This document shows positions 1 to 7,572 of a stretch of DNA of 64,000 bases, piece by piece. The stretch is taken from contig NZ_JARVKW010000021.1 in NCBI RefSeq assembly GCF_029813775.1, positions 60,410-124,409 on the forward strand. Reading direction: 5' to 3'. The position numbers and the translations under genes were made by a program. The notes beneath the pieces are model-generated. The model was not told the origin of the DNA. It saw only the letters and a program-made list of their open reading frames with translations, and ran no database searches. The stretch's first letter is position 1, and each line of letters starts with the position of its first letter. This DNA comes from Streptomyces sp. DH24 (GTDB lineage Bacteria; Actinomycetota; Actinomycetes; Streptomycetales; Streptomycetaceae).

Positions 1-357
1 ACGATCGCCAACGCGGGCGCCCTGGCGGTCGCGGTGTGGCTGCTCGACAAGATCACCCTGACCGGTGAGAGCACCGGCAAGAAGGTCGGCACGCTGCTGC
101 TGGTCGCGCTGATCTTCGGCCTGGTGAACTTCCTGGTCAAGCCGCTGGTGAAGCTCCTCAGCCTGCCGCTGCTCATCCTGACGCTCGGCCTGTTCACGCT
201 GGTCGTGAACGCGCTCATGCTGCTGCTGACCTCGTGGCTGGCCGACAAGGTCGACCTGAGTTTCCACGTCGAGGGCTTCTGGACCGCCGTGCTGGGCGGC
301 CTGATCATCTCGATCGTGTCGTGGGCGCTCAACGTCGTGCTGCCCGACGGGGACTGA
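1..357 (+). CDS. phage holin family (4-TMS, superfamily IV-like) membrane protein, 5' end outside window
   Basis: The reading frame is open from the first base of the window, so the N-terminus is missing and only about 118 codons are visible. The visible part is almost entirely hydrophobic, with three to four membrane segments separated by short charged loops (KKVG, VKPLVKLL, ADKVD). It ends in VVLPDGD. This pattern, with the conserved N-F-L-V-K-P loop, fits the small 'phage holin family' membrane proteins common in actinobacteria. These are chromosomal and are not evidence of a prophage. The stop lies six bases before the next gene, a phosphatase, so the two are probably co-transcribed. The true function is unknown. 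Confidence 0.8.
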   Translation, partial: TIANAGALAVAVWLLDKITLTGESTGKKVGTLLLVALIFGLVNFLVKPLVKLLSLPLLILTLGLFTLVVNALMLLLTSWLADKVDLSFHVEGFWTAVLGGLIISIVSWALNVVLPDGD

Positions 358-363
358 GCAGGC

Positions 364-858
364 ATGCCCTACCGCGTCTGCTTCGTGTGCACCGGCAACA
401 TCTGCCGCTCCCCGATGGCCGAGTCCGTCTTCCGGGCCCGCGTCGAGGAGGCCGGGCTCGACGGCCTGGTCGAGGCCGACAGCGCCGGCACGGACGGCTG
501 GCACGAGGGCGAGGGTGCCGATCCGCGCACGGTCACCGTGCTGGCCGAGCACGGCTACGGCACCGCTCACACGGCCCGCCGGTTCGAGGCGTCCTGGTTC
601 TCCCGCCTCGATCTGGTCCTCGCCCTGGACACCGGCCACCTCAGGGCCCTGCGAAACCTCGCGCCCACGGAGCAGGACGCGCGGAAGATCCGCCTGCTGC
701 GCTCCTACGACCCCGCCGCCGGCGCCGCCGACCTCGACGTGCCGGACCCGTACTACGGGGGCATGGCCGGCTTCGAGGAGTGTCTTGAGATGGTGGAGGC
801 GGCGAGCGACGGTCTGCTCGCTGCGGTACGTGAGCAAGTGGAAGGACAGGCGGCATGA
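364..858 (+). CDS. low-molecular-weight protein-tyrosine phosphatase
   Basis: 164 residues, the usual length of LMW phosphatases. The phosphate-binding loop C-T-G-N-I-C-R-S starts at about residue 9 (Cys nucleophile, CX5R) and is followed by PMAE. The general-acid aspartate is in the V-P-D-P-Y-Y-G-G motif near residue 127. The family removes phosphate from tyrosine residues through a cysteinyl-phosphate intermediate in the cytoplasm. The ATG follows the membrane-protein stop by only a few bases. Its own stop overlaps the start of the next gene (ATGA), which points to an operon with the PLP enzyme. The physiological substrate cannot be read from the sequence. Confidence 0.95.
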   Translation: MPYRVCFVCTGNICRSPMAESVFRARVEEAGLDGLVEADSAGTDGWHEGEGADPRTVTVLAEHGYGTAHTARRFEASWFSRLDLVLALDTGHLRALRNLAPTEQDARKIRLLRSYDPAAGAADLDVPDPYYGGMAGFEECLEMVEAASDGLLAAVREQVEGQAA

Positions 859-2018
859 GCGAATCCGCTACGGAAAACGGAGGCGCCGCGTTCGTGGACG
901 CCGGGGACGGCACGCGCGCGGTACGGGCGGGGCTGCCCGAACCGGTCAAGCACGAGCCGACACTGCCGGGGCCCGTGTTCGCCGCCCACTTCCATCTGCC
1001 GGGCGATCCCACGGGCCCGTACACCTACGGCCGTGACGAGAACCCCACCTGGACCCTGCTGGAGCGCGCCATCGGCGAGCTGGAGGCGCCCGGACAGGAC
1101 GGCACCGAGACGCTGGTGTTCGCCTCCGGCATGGCCGCCATCTCGTCGGTGCTCTTCTCCCAGCTGCGCGCCGGGGACGCGGTCGTCCTGCCCAGCGACG
1201 GCTATCAGGTGCTCCCGCTGGTGCGCGCCCAGCTGGAGGCGTACGGCATCGAGGTGCGCACCGCGCCCACCGGCGGCGACGCCCAGCTCGACGTCCTCGA
1301 CGGCGCGAAGCTGCTGTGGATCGAGACGCCGTCCAACCCGGGGCTCGACGTGTGCGACGTCCGGCGGCTCGCCGAGGCGGCACACGCGCGTGGCGCCCTG
1401 GTCGCCGTCGACAACACGCTCGCGACGCCGCTCGGCCAGCGCCCGCTGGAGCTCGGCGCGGACTTCTCCGTGGCCAGCGGCACGAAGCAGCTCACCGGCC
1501 ACGGCGACATCCTCCTCGGATACGTCACCGGCCGCGATGCCGGGACGATGGCTGCCGTACGGCGCTGGCGGAAGATCGTCGGCGCCATCCCCGGGCCCAT
1601 GGAGGCCTGGCTGGCGCACCGCTCGATCGCCACGCTCCACCTGCGCGTCGACCGGCAGAACGCGACCGCGCTCAGGGTCGCCGAAGCCCTGCGGGAGCGG
1701 CCTGAGGTGACCGGGCTGCGCCACCCGGGGCTGTCCGACGATCCCTCGCACAAGATCGCGTCGCAGCAGATGCGGCGCTACGGGTGCGTGGTGTCGTTCA
1801 CGCTGCCCTCACGCGAGCGTGCCGACCGCTTTCTCGACGCGCTGCGGCTGGTGGACGACGCGACCAGCTTCGGCGGGGTCCGGTCCACGGCAGAGCGGCG
1901 CGGGCGCTGGGGCGGCGACGCGGTGCCGGAGGGCTTCATCCGTCTCTCGGTCGGTGCCGAGGACCCCGAGGACCTGATCGCGGACCTGCTGCGCGCCCTC
2001 GACGAGTCGGCGGACTGA
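855..2018 (+). CDS. cystathionine gamma-lyase/synthase-type PLP enzyme
   Basis: 387 residues of the Cys/Met-metabolism fold-type I PLP family. Features are the R-x-Y-x-R/Y-T-Y-G-R-D-E-N-P-T substrate/PLP motif near residue 55, the V-F-A-S-G-M-A-A stretch for phosphate binding, V-D-N-T near residue 180 (Asp to the pyridine nitrogen) and S-G-T-K-Q-L-T-G-H-G-D near residue 205, holding the Schiff-base lysine. Such enzymes catalyse gamma-elimination or replacement on cystathionine-like substrates; lyase is the usual name for this Streptomyces gene. The start ATG overlaps the phosphatase stop by four bases. A strong hairpin follows the gene. Exact specificity (lyase, synthase or methionine gamma-lyase) is not certain. 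Confidence 0.9.
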   Translation: MSESATENGGAAFVDAGDGTRAVRAGLPEPVKHEPTLPGPVFAAHFHLPGDPTGPYTYGRDENPTWTLLERAIGELEAPGQDGTETLVFASGMAAISSVLFSQLRAGDAVVLPSDGYQVLPLVRAQLEAYGIEVRTAPTGGDAQLDVLDGAKLLWIETPSNPGLDVCDVRRLAEAAHARGALVAVDNTLATPLGQRPLELGADFSVASGTKQLTGHGDILLGYVTGRDAGTMAAVRRWRKIVGAIPGPMEAWLAHRSIATLHLRVDRQNATALRVAEALRERPEVTGLRHPGLSDDPSHKIASQQMRRYGCVVSFTLPSRERADRFLDALRLVDDATSFGGVRSTAERRGRWGGDAVPEGFIRLSVGAEDPEDLIADLLRALDESAD

Positions 2019-2050
2019 CCGGCCCGATCCCGCGCCGGAACAAGTACGGC

Positions 2051-2089
2051 GGACGGTCCGAGCCTCCCCCCTCGTGGCTCGGACCGTCC
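2051..2089 (+). terminator. hairpin terminator after the PLP-enzyme gene
   Basis: Two perfect 14-base arms (2051-2064 and 2076-2089, GGACGGTCCGAGCC and its complement) are separated by an 11-base pyrimidine-rich loop. The hairpin lies about 30 bases after the stop codon. There is no long T-run, as is usual in Streptomyces. Confidence 0.75.
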
Positions 2090-2158
2090 TCGGTTCCGCG
2101 CGCGAAGAACCGTGTGACCTAGGCTAGTTGACTCTCTGTCAGTGTCCAATCACGGTAG

Positions 2159-2187
2159 CGACAGGGGCCTATCGGCATATTTATAGT
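2159..2187 (+). promoter_or_regulatory. candidate promoter of the LysR gene
   Basis: CGACAG (2159-2164), a 17-base spacer and TATAGT (2182-2187) lie about 55 bases before the LysR start. The stretch around the -10 (ATATTTATAG) is strikingly A/T-rich for this genome. Read by eye only; no transcription start is known. Confidence 0.4.
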
Positions 2188-2240
2188 GGGCCGCGGCCGG
2201 GGGCCAGGAGTGGAAGAGGGCCGGCGAGGGGAGGCGTGCC

Positions 2241-3146
2241 GTGGATCTGGCCTTGCTGCGCACGTTCGTCACCGTGCACCGGGCCGGTTCCTTCACCCGC
2301 GCCGCCGCGCTGCTCGGTCTCTCGCAGCCGGCCGTGACCGCGCAGATCCGCACGCTGGAACGGCAGTTCGGCAGGCCCTTGTTCCTGCGGCAGGCCCGCG
2401 GCGTGATACCGACGACCATCGGGGACGAACTCGCCCACAAGGCCGCGCCGCATCTCGACGCCCTGGTGGAGATCGCCGAGACCGGCCTGGACGGCGAGTC
2501 CTCCCCGCGGACACTGCATCTGGCGGGGCCTGCCGAGTTCACCGCCGAACGGGCACTGCCCGCGCTGACGGAGCTGACCGGCGAGGACGGCCAGGGGTTT
2601 GCGCTGCGCGCCACCTTCGGGAACGCGGAAGAGACGCTGGAAGGGCTCGCCGCCGGTCATCACGATCTGGCCATCAGTACGGCCCGGCCGCGGGGTGCCC
2701 TGCTCACCGCGACCGCTCTCTGCGACGAGGAACACGTCCTGGTCGCCGCCCCTCGCTGGGCCGGGCGGATCGGCACCGGGTCGCTGCACCGCGACGGCGC
2801 ACCGGCCCTGGAGCACGTTCCCGTGGTCGAGGTGCACGAGTCGCTGCCGTTCGTCTCGCGCTACTGGGCGTCCGTCTTCGACTCGCGCCCGGCGGCGCCG
2901 GGTATCGTCGTCGTTCCCGACCTGCGCGCGGTGCTCGCCTGCGTCGTCGCGGGGGCAGGGCTCGCGGTGCTGCCCCGATATCTGTGCGCGGCGGCCCTGA
3001 AGCGCGGTGACGTGGTCTCCCTCTTCGAGCCCTCGGTGCCGCCGCTACGGACGTACTTCCTGGTGGTCCGCACCGGAACGCTGGCGATGCCGCACATCGC
3101 GAGGGCGCACGAGTGGCTGCAGCGAGCGGCGGCCGACTGGTGCTGA
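2241..3146 (+). CDS. LysR family transcriptional regulator
   Basis: 301 residues, typical for LysR regulators. The N-terminal winged helix-turn-helix begins M-D-L-A-L-L-R-T-F and carries the signature G-S-F-T-R-A-A-A-L-L-G-L-S-Q-P-A-V-T-A-Q-I (residues about 16-36). Residues 90-290 form the periplasmic-binding-protein-like effector domain. The GTG start is preceded by a purine-rich GGCGAGGGGAGG ribosome site. The gene stands alone, with no divergent partner: its upstream neighbour is on the same strand and ends in a hairpin. The ligand and regulon cannot be inferred from context. Confidence 0.93.
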   Translation: MDLALLRTFVTVHRAGSFTRAAALLGLSQPAVTAQIRTLERQFGRPLFLRQARGVIPTTIGDELAHKAAPHLDALVEIAETGLDGESSPRTLHLAGPAEFTAERALPALTELTGEDGQGFALRATFGNAEETLEGLAAGHHDLAISTARPRGALLTATALCDEEHVLVAAPRWAGRIGTGSLHRDGAPALEHVPVVEVHESLPFVSRYWASVFDSRPAAPGIVVVPDLRAVLACVVAGAGLAVLPRYLCAAALKRGDVVSLFEPSVPPLRTYFLVVRTGTLAMPHIARAHEWLQRAAADWC

Positions 3147-3199
3147 GGGCAGCCCACGAGAGCTTCACCTCGTGGACTCGTCCGGTGACGTTTCGCGAT

Positions 3200-3213
3200 G
3201 TTTCACGTGGAAC
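3200..3213. promoter_or_regulatory. parS: degenerate parS site (one mismatch)
   Basis: GTTTCACGTGGAAC differs at one position from the Streptomyces ParB site GTTTCACGTGAAAC. It lies between the LysR stop and the Nudix start. It is the outermost and only imperfect copy seen. Confidence 0.65.
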
Positions 3214-3234
3214 CAGCGGGGCCACATTTCTCCC

Positions 3235-3717
3235 ATGACCGTCCGACCCGTGGTCAAGCGCACCGCCCGCGCCGTTCTGCTGGACGGTGACGACCTCATC
3301 CTGATCAAGCGCACCAAGCCCGGCGTCGATCCTTACTGGGTCACTCCCGGGGGCGGGGTCGAGCCGGAGGACCCGACCGTCGTCGACGCTCTGCACCGCG
3401 AGGTGTACGAGGAGCTCGGCGCCAAGATCACCGACGTGGTGCCCTGCTTCGTCGACACCGTCGAGCACATCGGCGAGGACGGCGGGGCGACCGGCGTGAA
3501 GGTGCAGCACTTCTTCGTCTGCCGTCTGGGGTCCATGGACCCGGCCCTGCGGCACGGCCCCGAGGTGGAGGAGCCGGCCGGCGAGTACGAGATCGTGCGG
3601 GTGCCGTTCACTCGGGTCGGCATCGCCTCGGTGCACCTCGTACCGCTGTCCCTGCGGCACTACCTCGACGGCAACATCGAAGGGGTGCGCGCCATGCACG
3701 CCCCTGACCTGGGCTGA
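3235..3717 (+). CDS. Nudix hydrolase
   Basis: 160 residues from the ATG chosen here; the frame is open further upstream, but that part carries the parS-like site and no family similarity. The Nudix core is visible at residues about 40-63: G-G-G-V-E-P followed by R-E-V-Y-E-E-L-G-A, whose glutamates bind the divalent metal. The spacing between the glycine box and the R-E element is about one residue longer than the commonest form. Nudix enzymes cleave nucleoside diphosphates linked to another moiety; the substrate is unknown. The strand-opening motif V-V-K-R-T-A-R-A-V-L-L is typical. The gene is monocistronic and converges on the globin-reductase gene 29 bases away. Confidence 0.9.
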   Translation: MTVRPVVKRTARAVLLDGDDLILIKRTKPGVDPYWVTPGGGVEPEDPTVVDALHREVYEELGAKITDVVPCFVDTVEHIGEDGGATGVKVQHFFVCRLGSMDPALRHGPEVEEPAGEYEIVRVPFTRVGIASVHLVPLSLRHYLDGNIEGVRAMHAPDLG

Positions 3718-3746
3718 CAGTCCGGCGGATGAGAGGGGCGGCGAGG

Positions 3747-5321
3747 TCAGAGAGCGACGAGTTCCTCGACCGAGTCGTGCCTTATCCGCTCGCTGGGTAT
3801 GCCCGCGTTCCTGAGGGCGTCGACACCGCTGCGGATCATGCCGGGAGGGCCCGACAGAAAAGCGTCGTACTCGTTCCACGGGCCATAGGCGCGTATCGCG
3901 TCGGGCAACTGGACGTGCGCGAGCTCGTCGATGACGGCGCGCACGGACAGCCAGGGGTGGACCTGCTGGAGCCGGAGCATCGTGTCGATGTCGTACAGGT
4001 CGTGGTCGGTGCGGGCGCCGTAGAACACCTCCACCGGCCGCCGGTCGCCGTGCTCGGCGACGTCCTCCACCAGTGCCTTGATGGGCGCGATGCCGGTGCC
4101 TCCGCCGAGGCAGAGCAGGCCGCTGTCGGTCGTGTGGTCCACGGTCATCGAGCCGGCCGGCGGGCCCAGCCGGATGATGTCGCCGGGGCGGGCGCGGTGC
4201 ACCAGGGCGTTGGATACCCAGCCCGCGGGGACGGCCTTCACATGGAACGACAGCAGTCCGTCGGACCGGGGCGCCGAGGCGAAGGAGTAGTGCCGCCACA
4301 CACGCGGCCACCAGGGAGTCTCCAGGCTCGTGTACTGCCCGGCCAGGAAGGGATAGGGCTGGTCCGGACGGACGGTGACGACGGCTATGTCCGGGGTCCT
4401 GAGATCGTGCGTGACGATCTCGGCGTGCCACCAGGCCGGGGCGCGCAGTTCGTCCTCGGCCGCCGCGTCGATCATGACCTGCGAGATCGTCGTGTACGTC
4501 CGGACCCAGGCCGCCTCCGTCTCCGCGTCCCAGATGGCGGAGGCGTACTTGCTGAGCGCGCCGATGAGGCACTCCCCGACGGCCGGGTAGTGCTCGGGGC
4601 GCGTGCCGTACTTGCGGTGTCCGCGGCCGAGGTTCTTCAGGTAGGCGACCAGGATCTCGGTGTTGTCGACGTGCTCGGCCGCGGTGAGCAGCGCCTTGAG
4701 CAGCCGGTCCCGCTGGGTGTCCATCGCCGCCGGGAACAGCTGCCTCAGATCGGGATGGCGCACGAACAGCAGGGCGTAGAAGTACGAGGTGACCTTGTCG
4801 GCGACGGGGGCGACCTCTGCCATGGTGCGGCGGACGAGGATCGCGTCCGGGGACCCCTCCTCGACGGGAGCGGTTCGCCGGGCCGGACGCTGGGCGGGTA
4901 CACGAGGTTCGGAGAGCGCCGCGCCGCCCGATGAGCCGGGCCACGCGTCGTGGTTCGTCTCGGTGTGCGCACCACCGGACCGGCCGAGCCACACGTTGTC
5001 GTCGTGAGGTGTCTCGGTGCGTGCGCCGCCGGACAGGCCGGGCCACACGTCGCTGACGGTCTCAGTGCGGGCGTGGCCGGGTGCTTCGGTGTGTGCGTGG
5101 CCGGGTGCTCCGGGAGGTGTCGCGTCTTCTGGTTCGGGGGTCGACTCCCCGTCCGGTGCCGGCCTGCCCACCGGGCGCAGGGCCGCCAGGCGTCCCCCTT
5201 CGGGGGTACCGGGTTCACGTTCACCGCTCTGGCTCGTCGGCGGTTGTTTGCGCGGCGTGAACCAGCCGCCCCCGCCGCCGGAAGTGCCGTTGTCGGCCGA
5301 CGTGGTGGTCGGAGCGTCCAT
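3747..5321 (-). CDS. globin domain plus FAD/NAD(P)H reductase (flavohemoprotein-like) with a long disordered N-terminus
   Basis: 524 residues from the ATG at 5321, which has a better purine-rich site (GAGGCGAGG) than an ATG seven codons upstream at 5342. Residues about 1-155 are Pro/Gly/Ser-rich and contain imperfect repeats built on W-x-G-x-S-G-G-A-x-T-E-T. Residues about 160-290 form a globin: R-H-P-D-L-R-Q-L-F-P and proximal-histidine region R-P-E-H-Y-P-A-V-G. The rest is a ferredoxin-reductase fold with R-H-Y-S-F-A-S (FAD) and G-G-G-T-G-I-A-P (NAD(P)H). Flavohemoglobins detoxify NO by dioxygenation; that this protein does so is an inference, since the extra N-terminus is not part of the classical enzyme. 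Confidence 0.9.
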   Translation of the reverse strand: MDAPTTTSADNGTSGGGGGWFTPRKQPPTSQSGEREPGTPEGGRLAALRPVGRPAPDGESTPEPEDATPPGAPGHAHTEAPGHARTETVSDVWPGLSGGARTETPHDDNVWLGRSGGAHTETNHDAWPGSSGGAALSEPRVPAQRPARRTAPVEEGSPDAILVRRTMAEVAPVADKVTSYFYALLFVRHPDLRQLFPAAMDTQRDRLLKALLTAAEHVDNTEILVAYLKNLGRGHRKYGTRPEHYPAVGECLIGALSKYASAIWDAETEAAWVRTYTTISQVMIDAAAEDELRAPAWWHAEIVTHDLRTPDIAVVTVRPDQPYPFLAGQYTSLETPWWPRVWRHYSFASAPRSDGLLSFHVKAVPAGWVSNALVHRARPGDIIRLGPPAGSMTVDHTTDSGLLCLGGGTGIAPIKALVEDVAEHGDRRPVEVFYGARTDHDLYDIDTMLRLQQVHPWLSVRAVIDELAHVQLPDAIRAYGPWNEYDAFLSGPPGMIRSGVDALRNAGIPSERIRHDSVEELVAL

Positions 5322-5987
5322 GGTCTGCCTCGCCTCGAACATCTTTCGGTCGGTCTGCGCACTTCCTCAGCCGGAAGCTGCCTGCGTTCCCCCGCGGACG
5401 GACTGTCTTCCGTCCGGCGCCTCGGCCAGTGTGGCCAGTGCGGCCACATTCAACCCGTCATTCCAGTCCCTACGGACAAGGTGGGAGTGTGATGTGGGCC
5501 GCAGCACGCTCACCGAGCATCCACCCCGTCCGGACGCCCCGTCCGTACAACCGAGAAAGCGTGCCTTCGATCTCTCCGTCCCGTTACGCTGCAACACCCT
5601 GCCACTGGTCCGTCCGGGATGCGTCCAGTCATCCCGGACTTGAACCGGAGTCGACCATACCGGGCGCCGCCGCGCACACAAGTCCCCCTCTGGTTCTCAC
5701 GATTTGAGAACACGGGGCGAAGCGTCAATTACGCCAGCTACAGGGAGGCTTGCGCCAATTCATAGGCTTCCCGCAGATCCCGCCCGTGCAGGAGCAAGCG
5801 GCGAGAACGGGAGCGGAGCTCGCCCCGCGAGGCGAGCGGCCGATGCGCGCCGTTCCTGGATGTTTCACGTGAAACACCCTGCGGCCGTACCCGAGATGTG
5901 GCAGCCCGCCGCAGCTTGGCCAAAAGCTCGCACGGATAGACGGAAACAGGTGGACGCCGAGGGCCCGCTTCGGACAGCCTGACCTGC
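5322..5987. other. 666-base divergent intergenic region without a supported gene
   Basis: This stretch separates the leftward globin-reductase from the rightward acetyltransferase. It holds one perfect parS site, a short direct repeat GGCCAGTG (about 5431-5450) and A/T-richer bases near 5700-5760. Open frames exist on both strands, but their third-position G+C is low for this genome and none has a good ribosome site. Confidence 0.6.
5862..5875. promoter_or_regulatory. parS: parS site
   Basis: Perfect GTTTCACGTGAAAC palindrome (16 bp with flanking T/A), the binding site of ParB. It lies in a divergent intergenic region. Confidence 0.92.
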
Positions 5988-6854
5988 GTGCCGACTCCTT
6001 CCCTCGCCTCTCTCCCCATCCGCCGTCTGACGCTCCGCGATCTCACCGCCTGCGCCGACTTGTCCGAGGACCGGGGGTGGCCACGCGAGGAACACAAGTG
6101 GAGCTTCCTGCTGACGGCCGGGACGGGCTACGGCATCGACGACCCCGAGGGCGGACTCGTCAGCGCCTGCGTCGTCACCCGGTACGGGCCGCACGAGCGC
6201 CCCGCGCTCGCGGCCATCGGCATGGTGCTGGTCGCCGGGCGGCACGCTCGTCAGGGCGTCGGGCGCCGGCTGATGCGTCACGTCGTCTCCGAGATGGGCC
6301 CGACGCCTCTGACCCTGCACGCCACTCCGTACGGCAAGCCGCTCTACGAAGAACTCGGCTTCAAGGTCACCGGGCGGGCAGAGATGCTGCGAGGTCACTT
6401 CTCACCCCAGGGGCCGGGGCCCAGGGTCGCCACGCGCCCGGCCACCGCCGAGGACCTCGGCGCGATCCTGCGGCTCGACGGAGAGGTGTTCGGCACCGAC
6501 CGGACGCACATCATCACCCGGCTCCCCGCCTTCGTCGACCATCTGCGCGTCGCCGAGGCCGACGGGCGGCTGACCGGATACGCGGCCGTCTGGCCCAACA
6601 TGGAGACTCATGTCGTGGGCCCGCTGATCGCCCAGGACACCGAAACGGCGAAGGCGCTCATCGCCTCGCTCGCCGCCCACACGGATCGCCCGCTGCGCAC
6701 CGACATCGATGTGCGGCACGAGGAACTGCTCGCGTGGGCGAAGGAGCGCGGGCTGGAGTCGGTCGCCTTCAACGCGGTGATGAGCCACGGGATCACGGAA
6801 CTGCCGGGGGACTGGCGGCAGCGGTTCGCTCCGCTGACAGTGGCGGCTGGCTGA
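5988..6854 (+). CDS. GNAT family N-acetyltransferase with two GNAT-type halves
   Basis: 288 residues from a GTG start. The first GNAT domain (about residues 8-135) contains the acetyl-CoA loop motif G-R-H-A-R-Q-G-V-G-R-R-L-M near residue 84 and the L-Y-E-E-L-G-F strand/helix at about 121. A second, more diverged GNAT-like domain (about 150-285) carries T-R-P-A-T-A-E-D-L and L-A-A-H-T-D-R-P but no clear Q/R-x-x-G-x-G/A loop. The arrangement matches two-domain acetyltransferases that have one active and one degenerate domain. The substrate is unknown. A very strong hairpin follows, shared with the converging next gene. Confidence 0.88.
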   Translation: MPTPSLASLPIRRLTLRDLTACADLSEDRGWPREEHKWSFLLTAGTGYGIDDPEGGLVSACVVTRYGPHERPALAAIGMVLVAGRHARQGVGRRLMRHVVSEMGPTPLTLHATPYGKPLYEELGFKVTGRAEMLRGHFSPQGPGPRVATRPATAEDLGAILRLDGEVFGTDRTHIITRLPAFVDHLRVAEADGRLTGYAAVWPNMETHVVGPLIAQDTETAKALIASLAAHTDRPLRTDIDVRHEELLAWAKERGLESVAFNAVMSHGITELPGDWRQRFAPLTVAAG

Positions 6855-6920
6855 CGCCTCGCCGGTTCCCGCTGATGGGTCTCGTCTGCTCTGGCTGACG
6901 CCTGTCGCCGGTTCCTCTTC

Positions 6921-6966
6921 ACGCCCATCGCCGGTTCCCGATGCGTCGGGAACCGGCGATGGGCGT
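6921..6966. terminator. bidirectional hairpin terminator
   Basis: Perfect 21-base arms with a 4-base TGCG loop lie between the converging acetyltransferase and HbpS-like genes. The core GCCGGTTCC also occurs twice just upstream (about 6861 and 6906). Confidence 0.85.
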
Positions 6967-6979
6967 TGAAGCGGGATGG

Positions 6980-7402
6980 TCAGACGAGGCTCGCCACGGC
7001 GGCCGTGGCGAAGGCGTGGTCCTGCTCGGGGGCACCGCCGCCGACACCGATCGCACCGATCAGCCGGCCGTCGCGGTGCACGGGCACACCGCCCGCGATG
7101 AACAGCAACGGCCGGTCGAGCGCGGTGGGCAGGGTGTGGAACAGGCCCCCGGGCTGGACCGCATCGACGAGGTCGGCGGTCGGCGCGTTCAGTTGCAGCG
7201 CCGTGTACGCCTTGCGGGTGCTGGTCTCCCCCGAGATCAGCACGGCGCGGTCGTCACGCCGGAAGGCGAGGAGGTGACCGCCCGCGTCCAGGACGGTGAC
7301 GCTGACCGTGACCCCGGCGTCCTCGGCGGCGCGACGCGCGACGGCGACGAGTGTCTCGGCGTCCTGGATGGTCAGCGGGGCGACGGCGGTGGTGGTGCTC
7401 AT
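6980..7402 (-). CDS. heme-binding / GlcG-HbpS family protein
   Basis: 140 residues starting M-S-T-T-T-A-V-A-P-L from an ATG with a clear AAGGAG site; a longer frame upstream lacks this. The protein has the GlcG/HbpS (DUF336) pattern: an N-terminal helix L-T-I-Q-D-A-E-T-L-V-A, strand V-S-V-T-V-L-D-A-G-G-H-L-L-A-F-R-R-D-D, and the C-terminal G-A-I-G-V-G-G-G-A-P-E-Q-D motif. No signal peptide is visible, so it is probably cytoplasmic, unlike the secreted HbpS described in Streptomyces. Family members bind heme or act as small-molecule chaperones or isomerases. It is followed downstream on the same strand by an MFS exporter after about 400 bases, so co-regulation is not obvious. Confidence 0.85.
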   Translation of the reverse strand: MSTTTAVAPLTIQDAETLVAVARRAAEDAGVTVSVTVLDAGGHLLAFRRDDRAVLISGETSTRKAYTALQLNAPTADLVDAVQPGGLFHTLPTALDRPLLFIAGGVPVHRDGRLIGAIGVGGGAPEQDHAFATAAVASLV

Positions 7403-7572
7403 GAGCGGTTTTCTCCTTGGTGGGTGGTAAAGCGGCGCTGTGCCGCCGTGACGGAGGAGATCCACGGGAAGCGGTGCCGTGGAAGCTGTGGTCCGTCCGG
7501 TGAGATGCCATGAGAGCGGCGTTCCGCCGGGCTCGGGGGCGGCGCTGACCCCGTGCCGTGCGGTGCGGTGGG

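Noticed and set aside
1..357. Holin family name as evidence of a prophage
   Set aside because: Single chromosomal gene in an ordinary operon; no integrase, capsid, lysin or attachment repeats are nearby.
2704..5046. 780-codon leftward open frame across LysR, Nudix and globin-reductase genes
   Set aside because: It covers three well-supported genes in other frames and has an Arg/Pro/Ala-rich composition typical of antisense frames in high-G+C DNA.
5738..6097. Leftward open frame ending with a plausible helix (R-D-L-R-E-A-Y-E-L-A-Q-A-S-L)
   Set aside because: Third-position G+C is too low for this genome, it runs antisense into the acetyltransferase gene and there is no good ribosome site. 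It also reads V-S-R-E-T over parS, but without further coding support.
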